A stretch of 37,816 nt of DNA from Nemertoderma westbladi (lineage: Eukaryota; Xenacoelomorpha; Nemertodermatida; Nemertodermatidae). The notes below the pieces were generated by a model, which did not search any database, was not told the DNA's origin, and saw only the letters and a program-made list of their open reading frames with translations. The translations under genes were made by a program, and so were the position numbers. The stretch spans positions 1 to 37,816 of the forward strand of contig JAUCBJ010004763.1 of NCBI GenBank assembly GCA_032718475.1, read 5' to 3'. Shown here in pieces: positions 11,332 through 22,545 of this stretch. The stretch's first letter is position 1. Every line of letters begins with the position of its first letter.

Positions 11332-12203
11332 GTTTTGGAAGCTTTGCATAAAATATTTTTCATGTTGCTATGGTGCTAAGTAAACACGCTCGACTAAATA
11401 CTGCACACACATATAGTTATTTCCGGTGGTAACTAGGCCTAATCTTCAGTTTAATACATTTTTGGTATTTTTTTATTATGTTGTCCGGCGAAATGAAAAC
11501 AAAAATGTTAAAATTGTAGCACAATTGGGTAATTTTTCAGCGATTCACACCACGAACATGGGTTGGTGTGAGGATCTGGTCCCCGCTACTGCTTGAATAG
11601 CTGATAAGAGTAAGTGAAACACCAACAATCGGAGGCAACCCCTGTCCCCGCATCTCTTGGCTGTTCCCTGTAACACAGGGAGGGCGCCACACCAACACGC
11701 GCAAGAAACAATGCAGCGTAAGAAGGTTGAATAACTTATCACTCAACATTGGCGCTGTTAGTAGCATTTATATCAATGATCTCTCTAGGGAACCTCTTTA
11801 ACTTTAACCAAATTTGAGCAGACGGTTTTACTTGACAGAGCCGCTTTCTTTCCTTTAACCAAATGCAAACTGTAGGCCTAACTCTTTACTCAACATTGAT
11901 GCTGTAAAAAAAACCGCAGTCATCAAATCCAATGTCTTTGTCTACCCATATAGAACGCATTGGGTGTCTATGGTCGACTTGACTCTACTGTAGGATCATG
12001 AATGCAGATTTTCTTATTTATAATAATGTTATACTGTAGAACATTTATTTGTTCTTCATTTTGTAGAAAAGTATTTTTATTCCAAAATTGTAACATTACT
12101 CAACGCCGTTAGTATTAACAGCGAGTTGTTATTTAGCACTTTACAACTTTAGAGGACATTACAGCATTGTATTGGCCTGTACATTTAGTATTGTATTTGG
12201 TGT
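11332..12203 (+). other. SCYL3 3' region, non-coding
   Basis: The stretch is AT-rich with no convincing ORF. It presumably holds the SCYL3 3' UTR. AATAAA occurs further downstream at about 12551, which is a possible but distant polyadenylation signal. Phrases such as CTCAACATTG(G/A)(C/T)GCTGT recur near 11740 and 11890 and suggest degenerate repeats. Confidence 0.5.
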
Positions 12204-12294
12204 TATTGTTTACGTGGTAACCCAGGACGGCGTTAAGTAATATCCACTAAGGGGATATAACTTAACGCCGTCATTGGATACCACGTAAACAATA
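12204..12294. repeat. Long near-perfect hairpin, arms about 38 bp
   Basis: TATTGTTTACGTGGTA at 12204 is mirrored by TACCACGTAAACAATA ending at 12294. Inside, GACGGCGTTAAGT pairs with ACTTAACGCCGTC, with a few mismatches. The loop is very short. It is either a tiny MITE or a pre-miRNA-like foldback. Confidence 0.75.
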
Positions 12295-12954
12295 GGTGGA
12301 AATTTGCCTGACAGCCAGATAGGCCTACTGCATTACCTACCGGTAGGCGGGATATAGCTATTAATAACCAGTATGGCTTAGCTATATTATTATAACATGG
12401 CTCAAACGCCACCATAAATATAAGCTAACTTATTTATAACATAATTTATGTCAATTTTACATTTATTTATACAGCAACTAATTTAATTTGTGCAGTTTCT
12501 TTATCACTTATAATGTATATGTACAATCATTTCGTAATGTTAAAATTTTGGAATAAAACTACATACATACTTATTGCAAAGTAATTTACAGTGTTCTGAT
12601 CCTCGTGGCTTTATTTTCACTCACTCACTCACTAACGTTCGTTCGTGTAACAAAGCCACTCGGATTATCACACTGTAAAGTGCTACTTTACACACAAGTA
12701 TGTATAGTTATTATTGTATTGAAATCAGAGGCAGTACCTCTACATGGCCCTCCCTGCACACCTGCATCCCTAAAATATGGAGGTAACACACCCACAGTCC
12801 CTGAACAGTGAGTAAATTCACAATTTGACTCCATTATCAAGACCACTGCATTTTACCAGACATTTCAGGAAACGGGTGAACCCATTACTTATATAATTGA
12901 GATGTACAATGCATGATGCCTCGATTGTAAGCGACCTAAACGTTTTTGCGCGGC

Positions 12955-13515
12955 CTAAACTGACAGCAAACAACCGACAGCAGACTACCGTCAGCAGACA
13001 ACCGATAGCAGACAACCGACAGCATATAACCGACAGACGACAGCAGATAGCAATATCAAAAGAGATTTATAAGTAATAATATACCAATAATAATAAATAT
13101 ATTGAAAGTATTATTTTACAAATCAGTATCTTTAACGATAAACTAATGTAAAAACATACATACTGTACATACATTCTCTTACTCAATATCTTTATAACTG
13201 AACACTCAACTCTACATAATATCAACTGTACCCCCCCCCCCCCCCTTCCCATCTCTCCCCAGTCTTTACATAATATCAAAATCCCCAAAACAAGAACGAC
13301 AACTGTTCAATCTCGACCTAACATATTCACTTACACCTTACAACCTTAAAACAAATATTCTACAGTAATTATTAGATACTAATCCGTATTCACCACACGG
13401 TTGTCTGCTGCCGCCTGTCGATGTCTACAACTGTCGTTGTCTGCTAGGTCGGTTATCTGCTGTCGGTTATCTGATGTTGGTTGTCGGCTGTAGGTCGTCG
13501 GCTGTCTTTTGTCGG
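12955..13515. mobile_element. Inverted pair of ACAACCGACAGCAG-type short repeats (element ends?)
   Basis: At about 12958-13050 a degenerate tandem of (A)CAACCGACAGCAGA units occurs. At about 13400-13515 the reverse complement (TGTCTGCTGTCGGTT) is repeated. The two clusters flank about 350 bp of AT-rich DNA that includes a poly-C run (13231-13245). Inverted clusters of subterminal repeats are typical of foldback-type or nonautonomous DNA transposons. No target duplication was identified. Confidence 0.45.
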
Positions 13516-13950
13516 CGTAACTTTTACACACATTGCAAAGCTGTGGAATATGGGGGGACTGTTATGGGTTATACAGTATATGGCTCTGGGTTCATCGTGG
13601 GAAGTCTGTGTCAGACAGCATTGGATTCCTTGGATGCACACTGTATATAAGGATTCTGCGTGGGATACTAAATGTCTCTAATGGTGTCTCAAATACACCT
13701 TGTTCTCGGAATATAGCGTCGTTATTCGGGTACCTTGCACCCCAAAATTTTCTTTTTACAAATCTGAAAGAGATAGCATGAAACTGAAAACAGAGATAGT
13801 TTCATCTCCCTCCTCCTTTATGGGTGAGCCTGAATTTTGATTTTGGTTTTCATTCTTTAGCTACGAATGATTAAAAAAATTCATCCAATTCATATAAACA
13901 CAGAATCATGACCTATACTATATAGATACGACCCGCCAAGGTTGTTAGGA

Positions 13951-14037
13951 CCGGGTCGCAATTGTCAGGATCCAGATAAAAAGATGTAATGTATATCATT
14001 GATAAATATCATTGTATCATTGACAATTGCGACCCGG
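13951..14037. repeat. Inverted repeat with 17-bp perfect arms
   Basis: CCGGGTCGCAATTGTCA (13951-13967) is exactly reverse-complemented at 14021-14037, separated by about 53 bp of AT-rich DNA that itself repeats ATATCATTGATAAATATCAT. It is probably the ends of a very short MITE. Confidence 0.65.
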
Positions 14038-14224
14038 ACAATAGTGGATGAACCCCCCACCCCCCCCCCCCCCCCCACCTGGAGGCTGAGAGGTGAGGCT
14101 GACAGAAATATACACTTCACTGCTTGAACCAAACAGCTAACTGTACATTACTTTGTACAACATAACATTTTTAAAATACGGTAGTACAGTACAATGGTGG
14201 TACATACTGTATTTTGCAAGTATT

Positions 14225-14580
14225 TATATGTTTTACTACAAAGAAACCTGATGAACAAACTTTTAAATACTTACAAAATGCATTGCAAGTATTTATACGT
14301 TTTTCTAAACCCAAAATATGACATTGAATTTAAACAAACTATCAAATCTATATAAAATCCATTGCAAGTATATATATATGTTGTATATGTATATGTATAT
14401 ATATGTTTTTTTTAACGCAAAATGTGTCTTTTTGAATTTAAACAAACCACCAATTCTATACAAATTCCATTGCAAGTATTTATGTTTTTTTTCTAAACGC
14501 AAAATGCCTCTTTGAATTTCAACAAACCATTAAATCCATACAAAATCCTTAGCAAATATTTGTATGTTTTTTTACAGGTT
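14225..14580 (+). repeat. Degenerate tandem repeat of about 80-100 bp
   Basis: The phrase CCATTGCAAGTATTTATATG, then TTTTTCTAAACGCAAAATG, then TTTGAATTTAAACAAAC recurs at about 14281, 14359, 14468 and 14548. The open frames on both strands here translate these copies and are not genes. The same family reappears at 16245-16450. Confidence 0.7.
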
Positions 14581-14770
14581 ATAAATATTAGCTTGTAATA
14601 TAGATTACATTAAAATAATAATACATTCCCTTCAAAGAACCTAATAAATAATACCCACACAATCCTCAATGTGGCGCACAATACTCAATGTGGCGCACAA
14701 TACTGCTATACTAGTCAGCCAGTACCATTAATTCTATAATTATCTGATTTCAGACTTGTTTGGTGGGTGT

Positions 14771-14875
14771 TTGAAAAAGGTGGACTGGACACAGAAAACA
14801 TGGACAACGGACAGACCAATCAGAAACGTATTATGTAAAGCAGTTTGTAGCAATTGGTCTGTCCACCTTTTTCAA
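14771..14875. mobile_element. Short MITE, copy 1 (TTGAAAAAGGTGGAC ends)
   Basis: A 105-bp segment starts TTGAAAAAGGTGGAC and ends GTCCACCTTTTTCAA, a perfect terminal inverted repeat. The interior includes GACCAATCAGAAACGTATTA, which is shared with the adjacent copy. Confidence 0.7.
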
Positions 14876-14918
14876 GTTTTCGCTTTCCTAGTTACATAAT
14901 TGGGAATAAGATGTGTGT

Positions 14919-15030
14919 TTGAAAAAGGTGGACTGCACACATGCACAAATAACATAGATAATGGTCTGACCAATCAGAAACGTATTAAAGCAATGCTATT
15001 TATTAGTGATTGGACTGTCCACCTTTTTCA
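14919..15030. mobile_element. Short MITE, copy 2
   Basis: A second copy of the same element lies 43 bp further on. It starts TTGAAAAAGGTGGAC and ends GTCCACCTTTTTCA, with the same GACCAATCAGAAACGTATTA interior. The two neighbouring copies differ at many positions, so the duplication is not recent or the copies inserted independently. Confidence 0.7.
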
Positions 15031-15039
15031 GGTTTCAAT

Positions 15040-16244
15040 TATCTATCTATAATGGGCATGTGGAAGCAGCTGCATTAAGAATGCTGTCGGTGTCCCAGGC
15101 GTATCTAACCCCCCCGCGCAGATTGCCCCCCTATAGACTTAATTTTGTGGAATTTAGGATCCAAAATATTTAAGGTTGGGGTTACATGGCAGTTTTAATT
15201 AAGGTTTTGGGCCTCCATTTCCACTTTGAATTAGGGTTTCGGACCGCCACTCCCAAAATATGGGGACTTATTTACCTCCCTCGCTGCGCTCGGTCGTTTA
15301 ATAACAGATCTCGGGGTGAACGGTAAATAAATCATATTATATTTCCATCTCAGTACAATAGGTAGTTATTATAATTAACTTTATACTGTAATGAGTTCGA
15401 ATATTGACGTTCCAATATTGATTCTAAGGCTAAGGCTCAGCTCACAGACTTCGTGGCTCGCCCCATATTATTGAACTAGGCCTATTTCGACAACTTCGGT
15501 TGGTCACAGTAAGTACACTGTAAACCCCATACAGGCATTTCACCATAAAACTTTTGTTGCTCCATCTGCATCACGAATTTTAATCCATGTTGACATAAAA
15601 CAAATCGCCTTTTTACCATAAAAAGTTAATATCAGTATACGTAGAAGTATTGGTCAACTATCGTGTATAATAAATATGTTGATAGATATACCATAAATTA
15701 TTTATGGTAATGGTCAATTGCATAAAACTTTTATCAAATACGAAACAATATTGTTATGGTGACTTTTACATAACTTTTTAACCTTACTTTAACCTTTTAA
15801 CCTTAAAGCGTAACTTTTAGTTACCTTTTGGGTCATATCGTTTGAATAACACATAATATATTATTTATGGGCAAATGATATATTTCGCGTTAAATTTTTC
15901 ATGGCCAATTATACCTTCCTGTCAGATTCATTGTATGACATATAATAAATCTTTTATGGTCAAATGATGTATTTTGCGCTATATTTTTAATGGCGACTCA
16001 GTTAAGCATGCAGTAAAACCTACAATACCAATTAACCTGCTATAATAATAGATGCCTTAAAAATATTGATTATTATCGATATTACAGCTAGACGCATCCT
16101 TCTGCATGCTCAAGTGAGTGCATCATAATGAAGGCCTGTAGGTTGATCAAGAATTAAATAGATATAATTATTATCGGTATCTTTAATTATCCACTATTTC
16201 TAAAATATACTAAATGAAAAAATCATTCAAACCTTACAATAGAC
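15040..16244. other. Non-coding AT-rich stretch
   Basis: No exon was recognised. CATAAAACTTTT and TTTATGG(T/C)(A/C)AA(T/A)TG-like phrases recur between about 15540 and 15990 and suggest a degenerate repeat. Confidence 0.5.
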
Positions 16245-16460
16245 ACAAACAATCTTTTTGAATTTAAACAAACTATCAAATCTATACAAAATCCATTGCA
16301 AGTATTTATATGTTTTTCTAAAGGCAAAATGCCTTTTTGAATTTCAACAAACCGTTAAATCCATACAAAATCCTTAGCAAGTATTTGTATGTTTTTTTAA
16401 ACGCTGAATATGCCATTTCTAATTTAAAAAATCATTCAAATGCTTACTAAATATTTTAGT
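16245..16460 (+). repeat. Second cluster of the CCATTGCAAGTATTTATATG repeat
   Basis: Two to three copies of the family seen at 14225-14580 lie in the same orientation, with copies at about 16302 and 16372. The two clusters lie about 2 kb apart and could be the direct-repeat ends of one larger element, but no boundary was defined. Confidence 0.6.
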
Positions 16461-16699
16461 AGCATTTGTATGTTTTACAACATTCTAGATTGATCTAAAT
16501 GTGTACTTATAATTTAATAATTATTTCTAAATACTTATTTGTGCACATATAAAATTATCTAAATTCCACATGCTTTCTACATGCTCTATAAATGCTTTGT
16601 GGGTTTATGCAAATTTTGTAAATGCTGTGACACGGGGCACTACTGCGTTAGGCATTACATTTCTGGTGACTGCTGAGTGCTGACTGCATTATGCTGTTA

Positions 16700-17188
16700 G
16701 GCCCCCCTCACACGGAGCAACTTGTTTCTGCAACTTGTTTCTGAAACTTGTTGCTGGACCCCCTCACACACAGAAACAAGTTGCTGCAACTTGTTTCTGC
16801 AACTTGTTTCCGAAACTTGTTAAGCAACTTGTTGCTGGCCCCCCCTCAAGAAAATAACAATTATTTCAAAACGAATAGCTAACATGTCCAGTCATATATA
16901 TATAATATCAAATCGCTGAATTTATCGAATATTAGCTATAATATAAAAATTGGATGTAAAAAAGGTTTTTAAAAAAGTTGTTGTGAATATAACTTCCAGC
17001 AACTTGTTGCTGGACCCCCTCACTCCTCACACACAGAAATAAGTTGCGGAATCAAGTTGCAGCAACTTGTTGCTGGACCCCCTCACACACAGAAACAAGT
17101 TTCGGAAACATCTTGCAGCAACAAGTTTCTGTGTGTGAGGGGGTCCAGCAACAAGTTTCAGAAACAAGTTGCTCCGTGTGAGGGGGCC
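16700..17188. mobile_element. Harbinger-like MITE with TTA target duplication
   Basis: The 489-bp element begins GGCCCCCCTCACACGGAGCA and ends with the near-perfect reverse complement TGCTCCGTGTGAGGGGGCC. TTA flanks both ends (16697-16699 and 17189-17191). Subterminal ACTTGTTTCTG / CAGAAACAAGT repeats and internal copies of GACCCCCTCACACACAGAAA show nested inverted structure. A 3-bp TWA duplication with GG-starting ends fits the PIF/Harbinger superfamily. There is no transposase, so it is nonautonomous. Confidence 0.8.
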
Positions 17189-17464
17189 TTACTGTGTTAG
17201 GCATCATTTCAATGCCTTATCATTATTACATTACCTGATTACGTCCGTACCTGTTTTTATTTACCTATTTATTATCACCTCTACACGGGCTGCCAATCAA
17301 GGGGGCCTAATCTTGGTCTGGACATAGTACAGTATCTGAATCTGTATGCAGGCAGTAGCAGTTATAGTTGGAAAGTGCTGCTCGCGCGCTCGGGCAACAG
17401 TGGCATTCAGTTCGACTATGTAGTCACGGCTTTTCTGCAGAACAGATGACACCAGGACCATCCA

Positions 17465-17560
17465 CTAACATTTGTACATTTCGACGGGCGATATATTCAG
17501 TAAACCCGGAATCTGTTCCGACTTCAGTGTGCTAAATGCCTCAAATTCCCTGGAGACCGC
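17465..17560 (-). CDS. Possible terminal exon of an unidentified minus-strand gene
   Basis: On the minus strand, a strong acceptor (ATTCTTTTTACAG) precedes 31 open codons and TAG. They read AVSREFEAFSTLKSEQIPGL followed by LNISPVEMYKC. The composition is protein-like and locally richer in G+C than the flanks. No family was recognised and no partner exon was found, so this could be chance. RNA-seq would settle it. Confidence 0.25.
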   Translation of the reverse strand, partial: AVSREFEAFSTLKSEQIPGLLNISPVEMYKC

Positions 17561-17639
17561 CTGTAAAAAGAATATACCGTCCATCGTCCATCGAAATTCA
17601 TGAAGGAGAGTAAAATTAGTTTCTTTATCTGATGTAGAG

Positions 17640-17858
17640 ATGAAGCTACTGCTGGACTTGGGGTTGGGCGGCCGATTATTTTTTAAGAACCATCACGCTA
17701 CGGTTATTCTCCTGCCTAAACCAGCGGAACTCCTGTCTGAATCCCCCGAAGACATACTGTATCGGCCCTTTCGGAGGATTTCAAGCAAGTACAGTAAGAC
17801 AATGCGTGACCACCTTAACAATGTTCGCTTCTTAGATTTAATAAACAAAGGCTATTGA
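17640..17858 (+). CDS. Unrecognised 72-aa ORF
   Basis: The ORF begins MKLLLDLGLGGRLFFKNHHA and ends NNVRFLDLINKGY. It is preceded by TTCTTTATCTGATGTAG, which looks like a splice acceptor, so it may be a terminal exon rather than a whole gene. The middle (KPAELLSESPEDILYRPFRR) has protein-like charge. No homologue was recognised and no upstream plus-strand exon was found. It lies just right of the minus-strand exon candidate, so at most one of the two readings may be real. Confidence 0.25.
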   Translation: MKLLLDLGLGGRLFFKNHHATVILLPKPAELLSESPEDILYRPFRRISSKYSKTMRDHLNNVRFLDLINKGY

Positions 17859-18119
17859 TACATAATAGATGCTGAGATAAATTATTATTACGACTTCAAT
17901 ATAATGAGGAACTGAAATTATTTAGGGGAATTATTATTAACTATCCTGGAATATAGTGTCGTTTAAGGATTTGAGGAACTGATACTTTATATTACTCTAG
18001 TTGATGAGGAATTAAGAGATTCATATTCATTTACTACCGTCATCCTGAGTTACCGGTACGTTTAACCCTATCTGGCCCGGGCTATTTTACTCTAAGCACT
18101 GTACTTACATACTGTATAT

Positions 18120-18835
18120 GAGGGGGGGGGGGGGGGGGGGGTTACATTATAATTTTTTTAGATATATTGGTTCAACAATTACAATTTTAATGGTATAAGG
18201 GTTTTCGAGGTCGCTGATCAAGATGAAAGTAGTTATAAATATTTCTGGTATCAATTTCTGGCACCCAATTTTCGTGTCATTCTGGTGCCCCAGAACGAAA
18301 AGTACAAGTAGCAAAAAAATCAAACTGTTAAATTTTGCCTTTGGTTTTATAATTCTGAAGCTACAGTATAGTGGTTTTCAAAGCCGCTGATAACGATACA
18401 ACTCGTTAAAAATCATTCGTGGTAACGCAACTATCGTTTTTGGTGTTTGTATGGTGGGACGAAAAATACAAGTAAGACCTCATAAGATTTCAAACGGCAA
18501 AAATCAAATTTGATTAGATAATGCGATATTTATGAGTGTCATATTCCTGATCACCATCCCAGTAAACCCATAATGTCATAATTAATAATAATTCGTAATG
18601 ATTCGGTAATGATTTTTGATTATCAAAATTGTGCTACTTGTATTTTTCGTGCCGCACATTGACACATCCAAAAATACCCTAATCAATAAGGTATGATATT
18701 TTAAAATGTCATATTCGTGATCAGCATGCCAAAAACCCATATGTTCTTAAAATCAAAGGTGATTTTTAATTATCATATTTCCACTTAACAGTAGGCCTAC
18801 TTGTTTTTTTCGTGCTCCAGGGGCACAAATAATTG
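18120..18835. repeat. Nested inverted repeats around CGAAAAATACAAGTA
   Basis: TGCCCC-AGAACGAAAAGTACAAGTAG (18286-18311) is mirrored imperfectly at 18796-18825. Inside, ACGAAAAATACAAGTA (18459-18474) is exactly mirrored at 18635-18650. Phrases like TCGCTGATCA and TGATCA(G/C)CAT recur between them. The layout looks like a foldback or nonautonomous transposon. A poly-G run (18122-18141) lies at the left edge. Confidence 0.5.
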
Positions 18836-21800
18836 ACTAATAACTAATATAACAACATGCCTATTTTGTTATATTACACAACTCTTCGATATGTTTGATG
18901 TAGGTAGAGGAATAAACCTTCCCAATGAAATCAGCAAATTCTAAAACCTCAGTAACCAAACTATGGCCAATTTACCACGTTTGAAAAAAGTGCTACTTGC
19001 ACATTTGGTGCTCTTTTAGTATCTATTGATAAAAAATGAAAATTTTGCTTCTAATCTTGCTTTCGATTACTAATAATGAATTCAACAAACCCAAAAAAGT
19101 ATAGTATAGTTTCATGGTTATACCAGTCTTTAAAGGCTGATGTATTTTGTGTAATTTTACCAATATTTTACCAATAATATTAATATAATATTAATTTTAC
19201 CAATATCTCGAAAACTAATGAAATTATTAAATTTTTATTTGCCTCATCTGAAAGAGGAGATAATTTTAGTTAGGGACAGGTACTTTGAACGCGCTAGACA
19301 TATTTCTTCAGGGATTCTATCTAAGAGAAATAACTGGCCCACTAAATTTAGGGGCTTTGCAGCAGCTTGTCGCTGCTGCTTGGCGGGTCGTATCTATACA
19401 TGTAGTGGGTACTGTAGTAGTACTGTACATGTAGGCCTAGTAGGTCATGACAGAATGAATAAAAAGTACAGTAGGCTTATAATCAACTTATTTACATGTT
19501 TCCATTGGATAATTAAAATATTCTACAGTACTAAAAGCTACTAAGTACACAGCACCGGTGAAATGAGATAAACGTAAAGCTGATAATATATATTTTTTTG
19601 TAAAAACAACAAGTGCAACAAATAGTTGACAATTAGCCCCCCCCCCCCCCCCCACCCCTTCCGCCACGAATTAGCACATTAAATACACTGCATCCTTGCC
19701 CTCTCGTGAACAAAGAAAATAATGGCAATGGAAAATCGATGAGAAGCATCAACCTATTTCCTTGTAAACTATTTTTGAACTCTAAACATTATTACACATT
19801 ACTCATTTATTGCGCGCGTAACAAATTAAGTGAAGAATATGCATTGGCTTACTGTATACCACTCTAGGGAGTATACAGGTACAGTATAGGGAGAATTTCT
19901 GTTGAGTGAATTTGAGGGGTGTATACACTGATGGGTGATACATGTGGTGTATTGAAAATATTGTCTTATTTTAGTTCTGATCCGCTTGGAATAAGTACAA
20001 ATGATAAAGGTTGTACTGTATACGCGTGGTTATGGGTCATAATACGCGTAGTGTGCGTAGCACCTACGCGTAGTTAATGTTAAAACTTTGAAACTGGTGG
20101 TGATATATGACCCAGTGTGTCGAACTACGCGTATTCGAAAAGGTTTACCCTGTGCTACCTATCCTTGTCTGGCTCAGTGCTGCACTTTGCACTGCCTCAG
20201 ACATCAGCTGTCTGTAACTCCAGAACTCCTGAACTGTAACCTACTGCTGTACCGCAGTACCGGTAGTGCAGTACTGCATAGCTACTACATAGCATGCAAC
20301 TGGTGCTAGGATACTCAGATATTGCAATTGTAGTAGTAGTGCAGTGCAGTACTGCAGTAGGCGTAGGCCTATACCGTAATTACTGTATCAATCTTGCTAG
20401 GCCCCTACAGCTGTACAGCGCTACAGCCCAATCACATTTCAGCATTTATCTTGTTCAAAGCTCAGAAGAATGAAAGATGCAACCTGCTTAGGCTGTTTGC
20501 TGTTAGTTGTTATGTGTTACTCCAGTGTTAGTGTTAGGGAACTGTAGAACTGTAGCCTACTGGATACTGGCATACCATACCGTCAGGCATCAGTATCAGA
20601 CCATTATTCGAATTTTTTATTAGGGCCTATATCAGCATTCAGCATACCCTGCAGCCCTGATACCTACCGGCAGACCGGTATATCAGTATATACTGATATA
20701 TACTAGTACAGTAGTACTGCAGTATATACAGATATACCGGTCATGCGGTCAGCCGGTCCGGTCCCGGCACCCGGTACCATTACAGCATTACCATCATACA
20801 GCGACTGAGCGATACAGCCAGACCCCCTGACCCCCGCCACCCGCCATATAGGCCTACAGATCTGCAGATATATCAGCATACCCATACACACGCTTTTTGG
20901 CGTACTTTGCCAGACACATAGATACCGGTATGTGTTCAATTTTCAATTTATGTTTCTGTCTACTGTCTGACTGCTGGACTGTGCATAAAAAGTAGCCTAT
21001 TACTTTGTTTGTTATTCTGGCGATACTAATACAGTACCGGCTGACCGGTAATAACATACTGACAGTGACAGACTGACAGAGACATGACTGATTAGGTCTG
21101 ACACTGACATAGACGATAGACCTAACAGCCTAACCCTACAACCTAAGTTAAGTAACATAACGATTAACGAACGATAACTTGGTAACATATTAGGCCTACT
21201 TCAGTACCGGTACTTATCCTGTTAGTTATGGCTATGGCCTGTCGCAAATTAGCAAATAATATGAGGCTGTGAGGATTAACTTAACAGATTAAATAGCAGC
21301 CAGTTCAGCAGTTCCATTTGAATTTTGAACGAGGTTTTGAATGATTTGAAAATGAGATTTTGTCAATGATTGATTACATGACAATATTCCCGTCGCTGTC
21401 CCTGTTAGGCCTAGTCTTTTGTAGTGCATTGTAGGTTAAGATATGAACAGAAAGCCATTTATTAAAAGTTGCTGATTCGATTCACATTGACAGTCCTCAG
21501 TCCATTATTATTAATATCACTCTATGTGCTATGTATTTATAAAAATTAAATTAAAAGTACATGAGGAGAGAAAACAACCAGGAACCAGGTTATTAAAAAT
21601 TAAACACTTATGGTTGCCCGAACAGGCTCTAAAATTACACAAAAATACAGAAATATATTCTACAAAATAAAATTAAAATTAACGCAACAATGTCCTGATG
21701 TCATAAGCCTAGTCTACGAATTTCTGAAAATTGTTTGAAAAAAAAAAAAATTTGGTGCAGTGAATAAAGATAGGGGGCCTAGGCCTATCATATTTACAAT

Positions 21801-21874
21801 CAAAATAAAAAAGCATAAAACGGTGCAGTAGAATAGACAAGCAGTGTTGAAAATATAAAATAAAATAAATAGGC
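18836..21874. other. Non-coding stretch rich in TAGGCCTA and ACCGGT motifs
   Basis: No exon was recognised. The frames at 19218-19544, 20088-20309 and 20703-21057 show no family signature and match short motif repeats. Self-complementary TAGGCCTA, ACCGGT and GTACTGCAGTA-like words are unusually dense between about 20100 and 22500. A poly-C run lies at 19637-19653. Confidence 0.5.
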
Positions 21875-22150
21875 CTACAAGGGTACAGTAAACAGTAGGC
21901 TAGATGGGTCGCACTCTGCTACATGTTGATTACAATCGGCTTTATTTATGAAAATGGCTGGACAGTTATCACAATAGAAAAGTTTGGACATGTCAATTGC
22001 ACCGGATTTTCTTCCGCCCTGTTTCTTCGACTTAGATTTCGTAGCACTTCCTTTGGGGGTGGAAACAGCCGCATTTACATGACTGGAGCCAGTACCCCGC
22101 CCGCCGGTACTGGTACCGGATCCGATACTCAATTTGTTCCTGGAACTCAT
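21875..22150 (-). CDS. Putative small CCHC zinc-finger protein or exon
   Basis: Read from the ATG at 22150, the 91-aa product starts MSSRNKLSIGSGTSTGGRG, has a basic Ser/Lys-rich stretch (KSKSKKQGGRKSG, 38-50) and ends with one zinc finger, C60-x2-C63-x12-H76-x3-C80 (FYCDNCPAIFINKADCNQHV then AEC). Only eleven residues follow the finger before the stop. Two earlier in-frame ATGs (22165 and 22183) exist; 22150 is preferred because it starts a typical leader, but this is uncertain. A weak acceptor-like CCTAATGAATTCCAG lies just upstream, so this could instead be a 3' terminal exon in another arrangement. I do not recognise the family. It points away from the RRBP1-like gene. Confidence 0.5.
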   Translation of the reverse strand: MSSRNKLSIGSGTSTGGRGTGSSHVNAAVSTPKGSATKSKSKKQGGRKSGAIDMSKLFYCDNCPAIFINKADCNQHVAECDPSSLLFTVPL

Positions 22151-22183
22151 CGTTCTGGAATTCATTAGGAAAATCAAAACCAT

Positions 22184-22545
22184 ATATCATATATACAAAT
22201 ATAATATAAAATATGAAGCTTTTGGTATCAGTTGTATGGTATGTCAGTAGGTGTAGGTAGTTGTAAATATGATAGGCCTAATTGAGAATTCAGAATTTTT
22301 GAGTTAAAGAGACCATAATTGATAGTCTGCAGTGGCAGTCCTCCTTTTATACGCACGCTGTTCGCTACTATTCTGTTGAAGTACCGTTACAGTAGGCGTA
22401 GGCCCTACTCTACCAGCCTACCGGTAGTGCATTCAAAATAAAATTAAAATCTTAAATACTGAAATAGCGGTACCGGTAGGCCTACCCTTAATTAGGTAGA
22501 TTATTTGTAGAACTATTTATTTATTATTTATGTGCTGTAACAAAA
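22184..22545. promoter_or_regulatory. Possible bidirectional promoter and 5' UTRs
   Basis: About 360-400 bp separates the start of the minus-strand zinc-finger ORF from the plus-strand RRBP1-like ATG at 22546. The head-to-head layout makes a shared promoter plausible. No clear TATA box or CpG island was seen. The interval carries TAGGCCTA and TACCGGTA words. Confidence 0.35.

Noticed and set aside
14305-14515. Pair of ORFs on opposite strands
   Set aside because: Both translate the degenerate 80-100-bp tandem repeat and contain simple TA repeats.
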